Shown here: positions 1 to 8,621 of the stretch, piece after piece
Numbering within the stretch: the first letter of the stretch is position 1
Layout of the letters: each line of letters starts with the position of its first letter
Source of the DNA: Bradyrhizobium sp. 190
GTDB taxonomy: Bacteria; Pseudomonadota; Alphaproteobacteria; Rhizobiales; Xanthobacteraceae
Length of the DNA: 64,000 nucleotides
Assembly: GCF_023073415.1 (NCBI RefSeq)
Contig: NZ_JADPJL010000026.1
Span: 95,473 to 159,472 of the forward strand
Reading direction: 5' to 3'
Made by a program: the position numbers and the translations under genes
Notes under the pieces: model-generated
Database searches by the model: none
Told to the model about the DNA's origin: nothing
The model's input: only the letters and a program-made list of their open reading frames with translations

Positions 1-1536
1 CGAGAGTACTTCCGTCGTCCGTTCTGTCAGGAGCCGATTGGTTTCGCCCGGCTGGAGGTAACTTTCGGCAGACGGCAACAATGCCAATGTAAGAGCGCCA
101 GGCTCAACCGCTTGTTCGGACTCCTGTTGTCCATCCGGCTGCGCTTTTGTCGTCCTTCTGGCACCCAGTTCCTGACTCAGTGTCCGGCTGTCGGCGCAGC
201 TATCGACCAGAATGGTTCGTGCGCCGCTGCGCTCGTATTCATTGGCCAGGCATGTTGCAACCGTCGTCGACCCCTCTCCTTCGCAACACGCGATCACACC
301 GATGCATAAGACATTCGGATTCGCCGTTAGCGACGCGATAGTTGTTCTTATCCTTCGAAGATCGGTCTTCACCGAAGCGCTGAGGCGGCCGGCCGCAATC
401 CTGCTTAGGGTGCCCGCAGCGCTTCGGGCCGTCGCGCTCCTGCTGAACCACCGCAGCTTCCCCTCCCGCCAGACGTTCGCCTCTGAAAGATCATTGATCG
501 CGCCAAGGGGGGTCACTCCGACATTCGTGCTGAGCTGCGTTAGGGAGCGAACGGTGCGATCGCTAGTGAGGCGTACCGCCGCAAACGCCGTTCCGCTCAA
601 TCCTCCCAGAATAACCGCGAATGCAAGAACGAGCGTGGTGCGCGGGCTGCTCTTGCCCAGCGGGGCCGACGCCCGGGAAATGATTCTCACGTCAGCGTCC
701 GGATAGCTGATGCGCTGCAGCGTCTCGTTGTATTGGCGCTGGAAATCATCGTACATCCTGCGATAGCTGGTCGCGATGCTCTCGAGTTCCTCGAGCTTTG
801 CTCGAGCGTCCTGGCTGGAAAGGGAGTCGCCGACAGAGCGGAAGCGGTTAACCCTGCGCGCCGCCTCGAACGCCTGCTGCTGCAGGGTCTCCAATCGCCC
901 CGAGAGCCACTTGCCCTGCTCCTCCGCGAGCTTGGACTTGGCCTCGACTATCGTTCTGATGAAAGACTCAGCGATTTCATTGGCGATCTCTGCAGACGAG
1001 TTTGGATCGGCGGACGAGAAGGCAATCTCTATGACTAAAGACTGCCCGATTCGTTTCGTTGACAGTTTGCCAGCAAAGCGCGACGCAACTTCACGAAACT
1101 CCGTCGTATCTGGGGGACCCGCCTCCCCTGCTGCGGACGCCGTCGAAGTCGGAGTAATCCGCGCTAAGAGGGTTTGAACGAGCGAAGGTCCGGTCGCGAA
1201 CTCCTGCCGCTGGTCAAGTTTCAGCCGTGAGATAACCGAATTGGCGACCCGGTCGGACTTGATTACTTCCATCTGGCTCTCAACGCGCGACTGATCCGAC
1301 GTCATCGTCGCAGGCATCGGCGCTGCATTGAATAGTTCCGCCCCCCGATTGGGGTCGATGAGGACGCTGGTCGTTGCCACGAAAATCGGCGTCGCCAGCA
1401 GAAGATAGACCACGGCGGCAGAGACGGTCCCTGCGATGAAAAAAGCAATCGTCTTGCGGTTCTCTAGGAGAAAGGCGGCAATGTCCCAGACGCCGAACAC
1501 TTTGTCATTCGATTCCGGATAGTGTGGCTGTATCAT
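1..1536 (-). CDS. Polysaccharide co-polymerase / chain-length determinant (GumC/Wzz type, BY-kinase-like), 3' end outside window
   Basis: An uninterrupted frame of 512 codons starts at ATG 1536 and runs off the left edge, so the C-terminus is missing. The layout is that of inner-membrane Wzz/GumC/ExoP proteins that control export and chain length of exopolysaccharide: a first membrane segment at about residues 29-50, a periplasmic part with a Glu/Arg/Gln-rich coiled coil at about 180-260, a second membrane segment near 296-320, then a cytoplasmic tyrosine-kinase-like ATPase domain. The P-loop at about 418-425 reads EGEGSTT, where BY-kinases have GEGKST, so the Walker A lysine is replaced by serine. 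A Walker A'-like strand (TILVDS) follows near 441. The start overlaps the polymerase stop by 4 bases (ATGA). Family assignment is good; kinase activity is doubtful. Confidence 0.85.
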   Translation of the reverse strand, partial: MIQPHYPESNDKVFGVWDIAAFLLENRKTIAFFIAGTVSAAVVYLLLATPIFVATTSVLIDPNRGAELFNAAPMPATMTSDQSRVESQMEVIKSDRVANSVISRLKLDQRQEFATGPSLVQTLLARITPTSTASAAGEAGPPDTTEFREVASRFAGKLSTKRIGQSLVIEIAFSSADPNSSAEIANEIAESFIRTIVEAKSKLAEEQGKWLSGRLETLQQQAFEAARRVNRFRSVGDSLSSQDARAKLEELESIATSYRRMYDDFQRQYNETLQRISYPDADVRIISRASAPLGKSSPRTTLVLAFAVILGGLSGTAFAAVRLTSDRTVRSLTQLSTNVGVTPLGAINDLSEANVWREGKLRWFSRSATARSAAGTLSRIAAGRLSASVKTDLRRIRTTIASLTANPNVLCIGVIACCEGEGSTTVATCLANEYERSGARTILVDSCADSRTLSQELGARRTTKAQPDGQQESEQAVEPGALTLALLPSAESYLQPGETNRLLTERTTEVLS

Positions 1537-2969
1537 GAACTACGTCCCTGCAGCGTGAGATGACGCGCGCCCACCAACGGATTGCTTTTCCCCAAAGCCG
1601 CAGCCGCACGCTCACGCAATTGTCGCCCGCCGGCGGCAAGCGCAAAGAAGATGAAAAAGAGAAACCCAAGGTCGACGCTACCGGCCGATATGCAGGCTGA
1701 GCCAATGAGAGCGACGCATGCGTTCAGGCCTGCACGCGCGACAACATCCTCAAAAGAGATCACCTTTCCCATCGCGAACACCGACGCCAGGGTCACGACG
1801 AACAGGAGCAGGCCGAGTACGCCAGTATTGGCGAGCAACGCAACCACAAAGCTCGACGCCCGGACACTCCCGAGCCCGGCGCCGAAACCCGAAGTGTCCC
1901 AAAAATTCTGCAGCGCGAAGTAATTCCAGCGCATGCGCTCAATCCCGGACTGACTTGCCAGCTTGTTGGAAACGGCGGACTCGTACAGGCCCGTAACAGC
2001 CGACCAGACCGAAGGCACGAACAAGATGACCACTAAAAGCAAGAACGGGATCATCGAGACGATAAAAAGATAACTGCAGTCCCTGCCGGTGGCCTGTCCA
2101 TTGGCGAGCTTCACAAGCGCACCGATCACCATGAGCGACGAGAACATGGCCAAGGATCCATAGGCCGTCGTCGAAGTCGATAACAACAGCGATAGCGCGA
2201 GAAGCAGCGCGAGCGATCCGGTGATGCGAGTGCGGAACCCGTACAGCCAGAGGCTCAGGGTAAATGCGTGGAAGCCGAGCGCCGCGTAGCCGAAGGCGCC
2301 GGCTTCGGTGAATGTGCCGACGATGCGTTTGAATCCGCCGATTTCACCGGACTCGAGCATCCGGTAGTTGGCATTGCGGAGCCAGGAGAGCAGGAATCCC
2401 GTGTCGGTATAATGTGTGGCGACGTCGGCTACGGCCGACGCGAGCAAAACCACCGCACACACGATCAACGCGTTTGTGATGTCCTTGGCCTGATCCCGGA
2501 CCATAAGCGCCCAGGTGCTCATGAAGCAGCCGAGATCCGCGATGAGATAGAAGGCCTGCGTCGCATTGGCGGCTCGAGGTTTCAAGGGCAGACTGACGAT
2601 CCCAACGTCGGCGTCGTTTCGCGCGAGCGAGTAGGCGTAGGTCAGGCCCTGAAACAGCCGGGGCATAAAGAATGCGGTTGCAACGGCGTAGGTCGTGAAC
2701 AACAGGATCCAGAAACCGGGACCCGGCGGCGCAAGGCTCTCGAGCGCTGCAGTACGCAGGTGTGGTCGCAGTGCGACCGTTATCGCAAGAAAGATGGCGA
2801 CTACCAGAACCGGTGGGACGCTTGCGTCGCCCAGCGCCGGAACCTTGAAGGCTGCCGCCGCCCCCAGCAGGGTAGCCAGGGCCATCACCCAGAATGCGGC
2901 GATCGGGCCCTGCCGCAACACCCAGAGGCCCACCAAAACAGTCCCAATGCCGATCAATTCGACGGTCAT
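1533..2969 (-). CDS. O-antigen ligase/polymerase-like membrane protein (Wzy/ExoQ type)
   Basis: The product is 478 residues and very hydrophobic, with ten or more predicted membrane helices from residue 1 to about 440 and one larger hydrophilic loop in the second half, the plan of Wzy polymerases and O-antigen ligases. Such proteins join lipid-linked repeat units in the inner membrane. The sequence gives no short catalytic motif, so the call rests on topology and position between the pyruvyl-transferase-like gene and the co-polymerase. Both ends overlap neighbours by 4 bases (2966-2969 and 1533-1536), so translation is probably coupled. It could alternatively be a ligase that finishes the chain; polymerase is preferred because the operon otherwise lacks one within the window. 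Confidence 0.75.
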   Translation of the reverse strand: MTVELIGIGTVLVGLWVLRQGPIAAFWVMALATLLGAAAAFKVPALGDASVPPVLVVAIFLAITVALRPHLRTAALESLAPPGPGFWILLFTTYAVATAFFMPRLFQGLTYAYSLARNDADVGIVSLPLKPRAANATQAFYLIADLGCFMSTWALMVRDQAKDITNALIVCAVVLLASAVADVATHYTDTGFLLSWLRNANYRMLESGEIGGFKRIVGTFTEAGAFGYAALGFHAFTLSLWLYGFRTRITGSLALLLALSLLLSTSTTAYGSLAMFSSLMVIGALVKLANGQATGRDCSYLFIVSMIPFLLLVVILFVPSVWSAVTGLYESAVSNKLASQSGIERMRWNYFALQNFWDTSGFGAGLGSVRASSFVVALLANTGVLGLLLFVVTLASVFAMGKVISFEDVVARAGLNACVALIGSACISAGSVDLGFLFFIFFALAAGGRQLRERAAAALGKSNPLVGARHLTLQGRSS

Positions 2970-4246
2970 GCGCGAACCTTGCTGAGAGGCATTGCATTCA
3001 AGGCCCGTTCGGAATGCTCGATCAGCTTTGGCCGCGTCTCCCCCTTGAGCAGCCGCACCAAACTATCGATCGATGCCCCCGTTAATGCGAGCACACGCTT
3101 ATGTTGGACATCACAGATCGTCTCGGCCCTCGCAGCGGCCAAGAGCTCCGGCATTATCTGCACAGCGTCAGCGCTGAACTCCACCAGGTACCGGCTCCGC
3201 CCGACATTTGCAAAGAACGCTGCTAGCTTTGAGTCCCAACTCAAGCCGACGTGCGCCACGCGGTAGGAGTAAGCAAGGATGCACGCGTGCAGCCGGTGCG
3301 CGATAACTGCATCGAAGCTTCCGACCAGTTCCGCGAGTTCCCGGGGGCTCCTACAGTCCGGCGCGCGCGTCAGCCCATCGTCATCACGGAATGAATCAAC
3401 GACACGGTCCAGGCAAATCCCGTCTTCCCGAGCTCCGTTCGAGAAACAGGTTACGTCGTATCCTGAAGCCAGCAGTCGCCTTATCAGGCTTCGATAGAGC
3501 CCCATAATGATCGTATCATCGGACTTTCCCTCCCCGTGATGCTGCAAAATAACCGGATGGGTTATCCCGACGCCAATGACAGGGCGTTTGCGCTGTCGCC
3601 GCACAATTGATGGCCACACCTGAGATGCCATCAGGCCGGGATCCGGCGTCACGACGACGCCCTTCACGCGACGCTGGCGTAGCCGTTTCGCAGAGTCCCC
3701 GTCGCGCACACCTGCGAACACCAGTTGGTCAGCATGTAGCAGTGACGAGATCAGTCCTGCACCTCGTCTAGACCGGCTTTCGGCGACACCTAGCCCAAAC
3801 AAGGCGATCGGAACATTGTTGCGCTTGCACTCAGCCGCTACAATCGACAGCTTGACCGGGAAGTTAAGGTCACCGTCCTGGATCAGTTGGCCACCACCGA
3901 CAATCGCGAGATCGGCATCGCAGAGCGCTTCGCGCCAGACCGGTCGGCATTTCCTCCTCATCTGAAGGCGAAGGATTGCCTCGACCAACACGTCGCGCAG
4001 GATCGCGGGCGTCATCTGCAATGCTTTCAAGGCAAGGACACGACGGCCGGACCTCGCCGGACTGTCGCGATCGGTGCGTCCGGCAAGATCTAGAGCTTCA
4101 ATGCTGACATCGGGTAGCCGCCGCCCAAGCTCGGCTTCGAGGCATTCGGCAATCACCCCATCACCGAGGTTCGGGCTGTACTTAACGTTGAAGGTGACAA
4201 CCTTCATGATACTACCACTCGACACCGTGAGAGACTGAGAGTTCAT
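2966..4246 (-). CDS. Polysaccharide pyruvyl transferase family protein
   Basis: The 426-residue product has the hallmarks of the pyruvyl-transferase (PS_pyruv_trans) family: an N-terminal NLGDGVIAE segment near residues 25-33, a glycine-rich IVGGGQLIQDGD segment about residue 119, and a C-terminal region with VIAHRLHACILAY near 320, which resembles the conserved HRLHA motif. Members add ketal pyruvate to exopolysaccharide sugars, or act as related transferases, at the cytoplasmic face of the membrane. The ATG at 4246 lies 5 bases after the preceding stop. An internal ATG at 4207 (MKVVTFN) gives the usual family N-terminus and has a weak GAGTGG about 9 bases upstream, so the true protein may be 13 residues shorter. 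It is within the EPS operon. Confidence 0.8.
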   Translation of the reverse strand: MNSQSLTVSSGSIMKVVTFNVKYSPNLGDGVIAECLEAELGRRLPDVSIEALDLAGRTDRDSPARSGRRVLALKALQMTPAILRDVLVEAILRLQMRRKCRPVWREALCDADLAIVGGGQLIQDGDLNFPVKLSIVAAECKRNNVPIALFGLGVAESRSRRGAGLISSLLHADQLVFAGVRDGDSAKRLRQRRVKGVVVTPDPGLMASQVWPSIVRRQRKRPVIGVGITHPVILQHHGEGKSDDTIIMGLYRSLIRRLLASGYDVTCFSNGAREDGICLDRVVDSFRDDDGLTRAPDCRSPRELAELVGSFDAVIAHRLHACILAYSYRVAHVGLSWDSKLAAFFANVGRSRYLVEFSADAVQIMPELLAAARAETICDVQHKRVLALTGASIDSLVRLLKGETRPKLIEHSERALNAMPLSKVRA

Positions 4247-4251
4247 CCGCC

Positions 4252-5418
4252 CTAGACCTTGCTCGCATGGACGACTCGCGCTCTGGTGCTAGACGGATTC
4301 TGATTCTGGTAGCCGGCAGCAACTGTCGCGTTTTCGCGCAATGCCCGCTCGACCGAACGTCTCATCTGGTGCTTAAAGCGCTCCTTACTGAAGCCGGCTG
4401 CATGCCGAACGATGTCGGTGACAGAGAAGCTGATCGTCTCGGAGCGCGCAATCGCATTCCCGAGCGCTTCCGTGGTCTGCTCCGCGAACAGCACACCAGT
4501 AACACCGTCGACGACTGTTTCGGTGGCTCCGCCGCGGCCGAACGCGATGACGGGCCGGCCGCTCGCCATCGCTTCGACCGGAACGATACCAAAGTCTTCT
4601 TCACCGGGGAAAATCAGAGCCAGACAACGCGCATAATGATGCCGAAGGACTGCAAATGCCTGCGGCCCCATAATCATGACGTTGGGCCGCGCGCGCCGTT
4701 TCAGAGTCTCCAGCATCTCACCGCCGCCTATGACGATGAGTCTCTTGCCAGACGCGTTGAAGGCGTCAACGACCAGGTCGGGCCGCTTATAGGCAACAAG
4801 TTCCCCCACCATCAGATAGTAGTCGCCGACATCAGAAGCCGCCACCTGTTCGAAGGCGTCGACATCGACTGGTGGAAAGACAACATCGGATTCGCGGCGA
4901 AAGTATTTGCGGATACGTGATGACACATTGTTGGAGTTGGCGACGAACAAGTCGACCCGAGCGGATGACCCCTGATCCCAGTTGCGCAGGTAGTGGGAGA
5001 ACAGCGTCATCGCGACGCGCGTCAGCACGCCGGACGCGAACCTATAGTCGTGGTACATGTTCCAGATGTACCGCATCGGGGAGTGGCAATAGCAGACATG
5101 GACCGCATGCGCGGGAGGAATGATCCCCTTCGCGGGACCGGATTCGCTGCTGATGATCAGGTCGTAGCCGCGAAGGTCGAACTGCTCGAGCGCAAGTGGC
5201 ATTAGCGGCAGATACTTCTTGTACCAGACCTTTGCGCGCGGCAGCCTGGCGATAAACGACGTCATGATTCGATGGTTGGCAATCGCCGGGGAGATGGACT
5301 CCGGCGCCACCACATGCGTGAAGATGTCGGCCGATGGGTAGAGTTCGCAGATGGCTTCGAGAACCTTCTCGCCGCCGCGCATGCCGACAAGCCAATAGTG
5401 GACTATTGCGACCCGCAT
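4252..5418 (-). CDS. GT4-family glycosyltransferase
   Basis: The product is 388 residues with two Rossmann-like halves (GT-B fold). It begins MRVAIVHYWLVGMRGGEKV, a typical donor/acceptor loop of this GT4 subgroup. The C-terminal half contains GEEDFGIVPVEAMASGRP around residue 272, the E-x7-E nucleotide-sugar-binding motif of GT4 enzymes. It would add a sugar from a nucleotide donor to the growing lipid-linked repeat unit at the cytoplasmic membrane face. Its ATG overlaps the stop of the exoY-like gene by one base (TGATG), so the two are co-translated. The sugar transferred cannot be told from sequence. Confidence 0.88.
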   Translation of the reverse strand: MRVAIVHYWLVGMRGGEKVLEAICELYPSADIFTHVVAPESISPAIANHRIMTSFIARLPRAKVWYKKYLPLMPLALEQFDLRGYDLIISSESGPAKGIIPPAHAVHVCYCHSPMRYIWNMYHDYRFASGVLTRVAMTLFSHYLRNWDQGSSARVDLFVANSNNVSSRIRKYFRRESDVVFPPVDVDAFEQVAASDVGDYYLMVGELVAYKRPDLVVDAFNASGKRLIVIGGGEMLETLKRRARPNVMIMGPQAFAVLRHHYARCLALIFPGEEDFGIVPVEAMASGRPVIAFGRGGATETVVDGVTGVLFAEQTTEALGNAIARSETISFSVTDIVRHAAGFSKERFKHQMRRSVERALRENATVAAGYQNQNPSSTRARVVHASKV

Positions 5419-6119
5419 CAGTATGTGCCCTTGGCCGTAATCAGCACCGGCACTGTCTTCGCGATGATCTTAATGTCATTCCAGAACGACCAGTTCTCGA
5501 CATAGTCTCGATCGAGGGAAACGCGGCGCTCGTAGGAAACATCGTTGCGGCCGCTGACCTGCCACGCGCCGGTCAGACCGGGACGCGTCAGCAGATAGTG
5601 CCCCGCGCTCGGTCCGTACATTGTGATCTCTTCGGCGACTACCGGCCGCGGACCGACGATGCTCATGTCGCCACGAAGAATATTCCAGAGCTGCGGCAAT
5701 TCATCCAGGCTGGTTTGACGCAACACCTGGCCGACCGCAGTCACACGTGGATCTCGCTTTAGCTTGCGTGTTTCGGCCCACTCCCTCGCAGCCTCGGGAT
5801 TATCGCGAAGGTATCGCGCCAGGACCGCGTCGCCATCCATCACCATTGTCCTGAACTTCAGACACCCGAAGCTGGAAGAGCGAAAGCCGACGCGTGGTTG
5901 CCGATAAAGAATGGCACCTCGATCCGTGATCTTTAGAAGCAATGCAACGAGGAGAAAGAGCGGTGCAAAGGCCAGTAGCGCTGACGAAGAAACGAGAATA
6001 TCGAGCAGCCGTTTCGGTACGCCCCCGATCGGATACCTCGCCGATCTCTGCTTGATACGCCTGTCGATAAGCAGTCCAACTTCCGTGGTCGCACTCTTCG
6101 GCAACTGAAACAACTGCAT
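5418..6119 (-). CDS. exoY: ExoY-type undecaprenyl-phosphate sugar-1-phosphate transferase
   Basis: This is a bacterial sugar transferase of the ExoY/WbaP C-terminal type, which loads the first sugar phosphate onto undecaprenyl phosphate. A membrane anchor near residues 38-60 is followed by family motifs: CLKFRTM, RDPRVTAVGQVLRQTSLDELP (cut here to its core TSLDELPQLWNILRGDMS) and VGPRP, ending at TKTVPVL-like sequence. The frame is open upstream to a TTG at 6152, but ATG 6119 has GGAG about 9 bases before it and gives 233 residues, so it is preferred. It is the first gene of the EPS operon; the region upstream holds the 21-bp repeats at 6256-6300. Confidence 0.9.
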   Translation of the reverse strand: MQLFQLPKSATTEVGLLIDRRIKQRSARYPIGGVPKRLLDILVSSSALLAFAPLFLLVALLLKITDRGAILYRQPRVGFRSSSFGCLKFRTMVMDGDAVLARYLRDNPEAAREWAETRKLKRDPRVTAVGQVLRQTSLDELPQLWNILRGDMSIVGPRPVVAEEITMYGPSAGHYLLTRPGLTGAWQVSGRNDVSYERRVSLDRDYVENWSFWNDIKIIAKTVPVLITAKGTY

Positions 6120-6255
6120 TGGCTTAAGCTCCAATAAGGGACCGTTATGCAAGCCGTCCCCATTCCGCAGCTCGCGCCGCGGTCACGACTGGATCTCACT
6201 ATGTGTCGCTTAGTCGGCAGTGCTCGGGAACAACTCTCCCTCGGTCAGGCCGTGT

Positions 6256-6300
6256 CGTTAATTAATGCGTAACTATCCTCGTTAATTAGTGCGTAACTAT
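6256..6300. repeat. Two direct 21-bp repeats, 24-bp period, upstream of the EPS operon
   Basis: Positions 6256-6276 and 6280-6300 are the same 21-mer with a single A/G difference, separated by three bases. Each copy has an AT-rich TTAATTA core followed by TGCGTAACTAT. They lie 137-181 bases upstream of the exoY start codon, where a tandem regulator site would sit. No known box was recognised with certainty. A regulatory role is inference. Confidence 0.6.
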
Positions 6301-6667
6301 TGGTGCACCGCAACCTGATTATTCTAACCCACGAACGCGTGATGCGTGGTGCCTGATGCGCTATAGTTGTGCATGCTGATCGCTCGGTGTGCACGCGCCG
6401 CTTTCGAACTCACGCTCGGGAACTGGTCAAGAGCGCAGGGTGATCACGCGCATGTCCTATCGAAGTTCTCATTTCCAGAGAAACCGATCCAAGTCGGCTA
6501 GGAACTGACCTGAGCCTTGTCAGCAATCCTTTGCAATCCGCGCTTATGTTCCATTCAAGAACTGGTACGGTTCTCGCATGGGATAAGCACGCGTAAAGAT
6601 TTCAGAGAATGAAATCGAAGGGGAGTGAAACATCTCGGCGACGTTTTGGAAGCAAACGAGGCCCCGT
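6301..6667. other. Intergenic stretch without a supportable gene
   Basis: No reading frame here has both a good ribosome-binding site and protein-like composition. The stretch probably contains leader DNA for the EPS operon and the left border of the accessory zone. No hairpin followed by a T-tract was seen. Confidence 0.5.
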
Positions 6668-7204
6668 ATGTGTACCGATCTCTCTCTCTGCTTCAAAGAT
6701 GAATGTGCGGCGCTCGAACTCATCGAGGCCTGCCTCTGGCCGAACGGGGTCGTGTGTCCCCATTGCGGCGAAAATCGCCGGACTAGTCTCCTGAGAGGAT
6801 CGAGTACCAAGACCGGCACTCACAAGTGTTATGGGTGCCGCAAGCTGTTCTCGGTGCGAACGGGCACAATGTTCGAGTGCAGTCACGTCCCATTTCATAA
6901 ATGGCTGAAGGCTCTCTTCCTGACCGCGTGCGGCACGGAACCTATCAAGCCATTTCAGCTCAGCCGGGCTATCAATGTTTCCTTTAAGACCGCCGTTCTC
7001 ATGCTCGCGCAGATCGAATTGTCTGCCGTAGAGTGCGGAATACGAACCTCTGACGATAAAGCCGAGACTACGCTGCCTGCGCATGAGCTCTCCACGCTGG
7101 CTCCGTCGGAGTTTCCATTGGTTGGAGAACCGCAAATCTCGACCGTGAACTCACACGCATCGGCCTCCCACGCAGGAGCCAGCCTCGATGCAAAAGCTAC
7201 CTGA
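6668..7204 (+). pseudogene. IS1595/ISXO2-type transposase, N-terminal part only
   Basis: The 178-residue product starts with a zinc ribbon: CPHCG at about 29-33 and CYGC at about 54-57. It continues with FSVRTGTMFECSHVPFHKW and a helical segment, as in the N-terminus of IS1595-family transposases. From about residue 120 similarity to that family is lost and no DDE catalytic domain follows, so it cannot be an active transposase. GAGG lies 6 bases before the ATG. It could be a decayed insertion sequence or a retained DNA-binding domain; the open frame through the non-transposase tail leaves the second possibility open. Confidence 0.65.
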
Positions 7205-7382
7205 GGTCCGAGATCCCGAGTCAGAGAAGCAAGACAGCGACACAAGCTCGGAACAATACAACGACGATCTCATTGCGCAGTTCAAAAGCCGCCTGGGGCA
7301 CCTCCTGCGGGTTGGCCGGACACGAAAGCGCTCGACCCGCAAGCAGAACAACAAGTCAAACGAGGTGGGCAGCAATGACTGA
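7188..7382 (+). CDS. Small hydrophilic hypothetical protein
   Basis: The product is 64 residues, highly charged, acidic in its first half (residues 6-25) and rich in Arg/Lys in the second, with no membrane segment or signal. An AGGAG lies about 9 bases before ATG 7188. It overlaps the 3' end of the transposase-like frame by 17 bases, so it may be co-transcribed with it. No family was recognised. The basic tail would suit a nucleic-acid-binding or regulatory role, but that is speculation. Confidence 0.45.
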   Translation: MQKLPEVRDPESEKQDSDTSSEQYNDDLIAQFKSRLGHLLRVGRTRKRSTRKQNNKSNEVGSND

Positions 7383-7467
7383 CCTCCAGTGCGACGTGAT
7401 CGTCGGCGGGAGGCGTCGAACTACGATAAAGCTCCTCGGTAACGAAGCGCTTTGTGCCAATAGATAG
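7375..7467 (+). CDS. Possible 30-residue small protein
   Basis: A short frame starts at ATG 7375 with GAGGTG about 7 bases upstream and overlaps the preceding small gene by 8 bases, which continues a chain of coupled short frames. The product begins MTDLQCDVIVGGRRR and ends at TAG 7467. It may be the truncated start of a longer gene. Support is limited to the ribosome-binding site and spacing. Confidence 0.25.
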   Translation: MTDLQCDVIVGGRRRTTIKLLGNEALCANR

Positions 7468-7642
7468 GGCCAGTCGGCGGCTCCGGTGTCGGCATTAGAT
7501 GCAGCCGCGCTTGTTACACAATCGAGCAAAACGCTAATGCAAATCAGCCCATGAAGTTCCTGCATAGCACCGGCTATCGCATTTTTGCCCAAAATTTATT
7601 GGCTTCTGCGTCGGGGCAGGCTTCGCCAGATCGGAGTCCTGC

Positions 7643-8185
7643 ATGCGTAGCAGTATGGTACTTCTTGCGTCATTTTTTGTTGTTCTCTCATCGAGCGCAT
7701 CGGATGCTCGTCCTTCCCGACCTTCCGTCGCCGCGTCCGAATGCAACGTCACAATGCCCTGCGACTTGTCTGTCTTCCAATTTCGTCGCGGGGGACCTGC
7801 GTCACATCCGCGAGAACAGCGTGGCTTTCAGCAGCGCGAGATTTCACATCGCAACGCAGTGGCCGAAGTGAGTGGCGGTCGTGGTCAGGTCGTCGGCGGT
7901 CGCCCGGCCGGTTGCCCGCGTTCTTTCTGTGGTTGCGGCGCATCCATACGCGTGTTCGGCCATATCGTACCGGGATTGAATCTGGCGGCCAACTGGCTGC
8001 GCTTCCCACGAACTTCGCCGGCACCGGGAATGGTTGCCGCGCGCCGCGGGCACGTCTTCGTTCTAGAACAGCACGTCGAAGGCGACATTTGGATGGCATA
8101 TGATGCGAACTCAGGCGGGCGCTCAACGAGAATTCATGCGCGCTCACTGCGTGGATACACCGTGGTCAATCCGCGCGCAGCGTGA
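7643..8185 (+). CDS. Secreted hypothetical protein
   Basis: The 180-residue product has a Sec signal: a short positive start, a hydrophobic stretch LLASFFVVLSSSA at about 7-19 and a likely cut after ASDA near residue 22. A low-complexity basic region follows, then a compact C-terminal domain from about residue 85 that opens with CPRSFCGCG, continues through WLRFP, VAARRGHVFVL and IWMAYDANSGG, and ends shortly after GYTVVNP. It resembles proteins of unknown function common in Bradyrhizobium. GGAG stands 6 bases before the ATG. A hairpin terminator follows the stop by about 37 bases. The cysteine pair could be redox-active or structural. Confidence 0.6.
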   Translation: MRSSMVLLASFFVVLSSSASDARPSRPSVAASECNVTMPCDLSVFQFRRGGPASHPREQRGFQQREISHRNAVAEVSGGRGQVVGGRPAGCPRSFCGCGASIRVFGHIVPGLNLAANWLRFPRTSPAPGMVAARRGHVFVLEQHVEGDIWMAYDANSGGRSTRIHARSLRGYTVVNPRAA

Positions 8186-8221
8186 CCTAGAGAAATCGTT
8201 CGCTGAAAATGTGTGGAAATG

Positions 8222-8258
8222 GCGACAGGCGGTACTACGGCCTGTCGCTGTTTCATTT
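8222..8258. terminator. Bidirectional hairpin terminator
   Basis: A perfect 9-bp stem (GCGACAGGC at 8222-8230 pairs with 8240-8248) with a 9-base loop is followed on the plus strand by TGTTTCATTT. It lies between two convergent genes, the secreted protein (stop 8185) and the small minus-strand gene (stop 8257), and could serve both. Confidence 0.7.
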
Positions 8259-8436
8259 AGGCGCGCGTTGATAGGGAAACACCCAGCTTCGTAGCCATAA
8301 CAGTGGTGGCACCGGGAGTCCGCTTCAACGCTTTTGCGATCTTAGTGACGCCTAACTTTGCTTTGGCCATTGTCTTCATTGTTCGAACATCGTCTCTTGA
8401 CCACGCGCGGCGAACTACTTTCTTAGCTTTTGCCAT
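8257..8436 (-). CDS. Small basic SANT/Myb-like helix-turn-helix protein
   Basis: A 59-residue frame starts at ATG 8436 with GGAAG 5 bases upstream and stops at TAA 8257-8259. The sequence begins MAKAKKVVRRAWSRDDV, then has TMAKAKLGVTKIAKALKRTP and a final VMATKLGVSLSTRA. This is a conserved alphaproteobacterial small-protein pattern: a tryptophan-led first helix, a central KIAKALKRT turn and a basic end, as in GcrA/SANT-like DNA-binding folds. The partner or target is unknown. It stands alone on the minus strand against the terminator at 8222-8258. Confidence 0.75.
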   Translation of the reverse strand: MAKAKKVVRRAWSRDDVRTMKTMAKAKLGVTKIAKALKRTPGATTVMATKLGVSLSTRA

Positions 8437-8621
8437 TCTTCTTCCGAATCGTATTGGGACATCCGGGCTTCTATCATGGCCGCCTCAATAGCGATCTAAG
8501 AACAAACTTCCATTGCGAAAATGTGAACGTAAGCTTCGCTACGTGAAGGTCGGACGTGTGATCTAGATTACTATCATCGGTCGAAGAAAACGGGCATGTA
8601 CTCCTATTGAGAGGGAAGTAC

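Noticed and set aside
2268..3266. 332-codon open frame on the plus strand
   Set aside because: Antisense across the polymerase and pyruvyl-transferase-like genes; composition is not protein-like.
6602..7135. 177-codon minus-strand frame
   Set aside because: It is antisense to the transposase-like zinc-ribbon gene, which has recognisable motifs.
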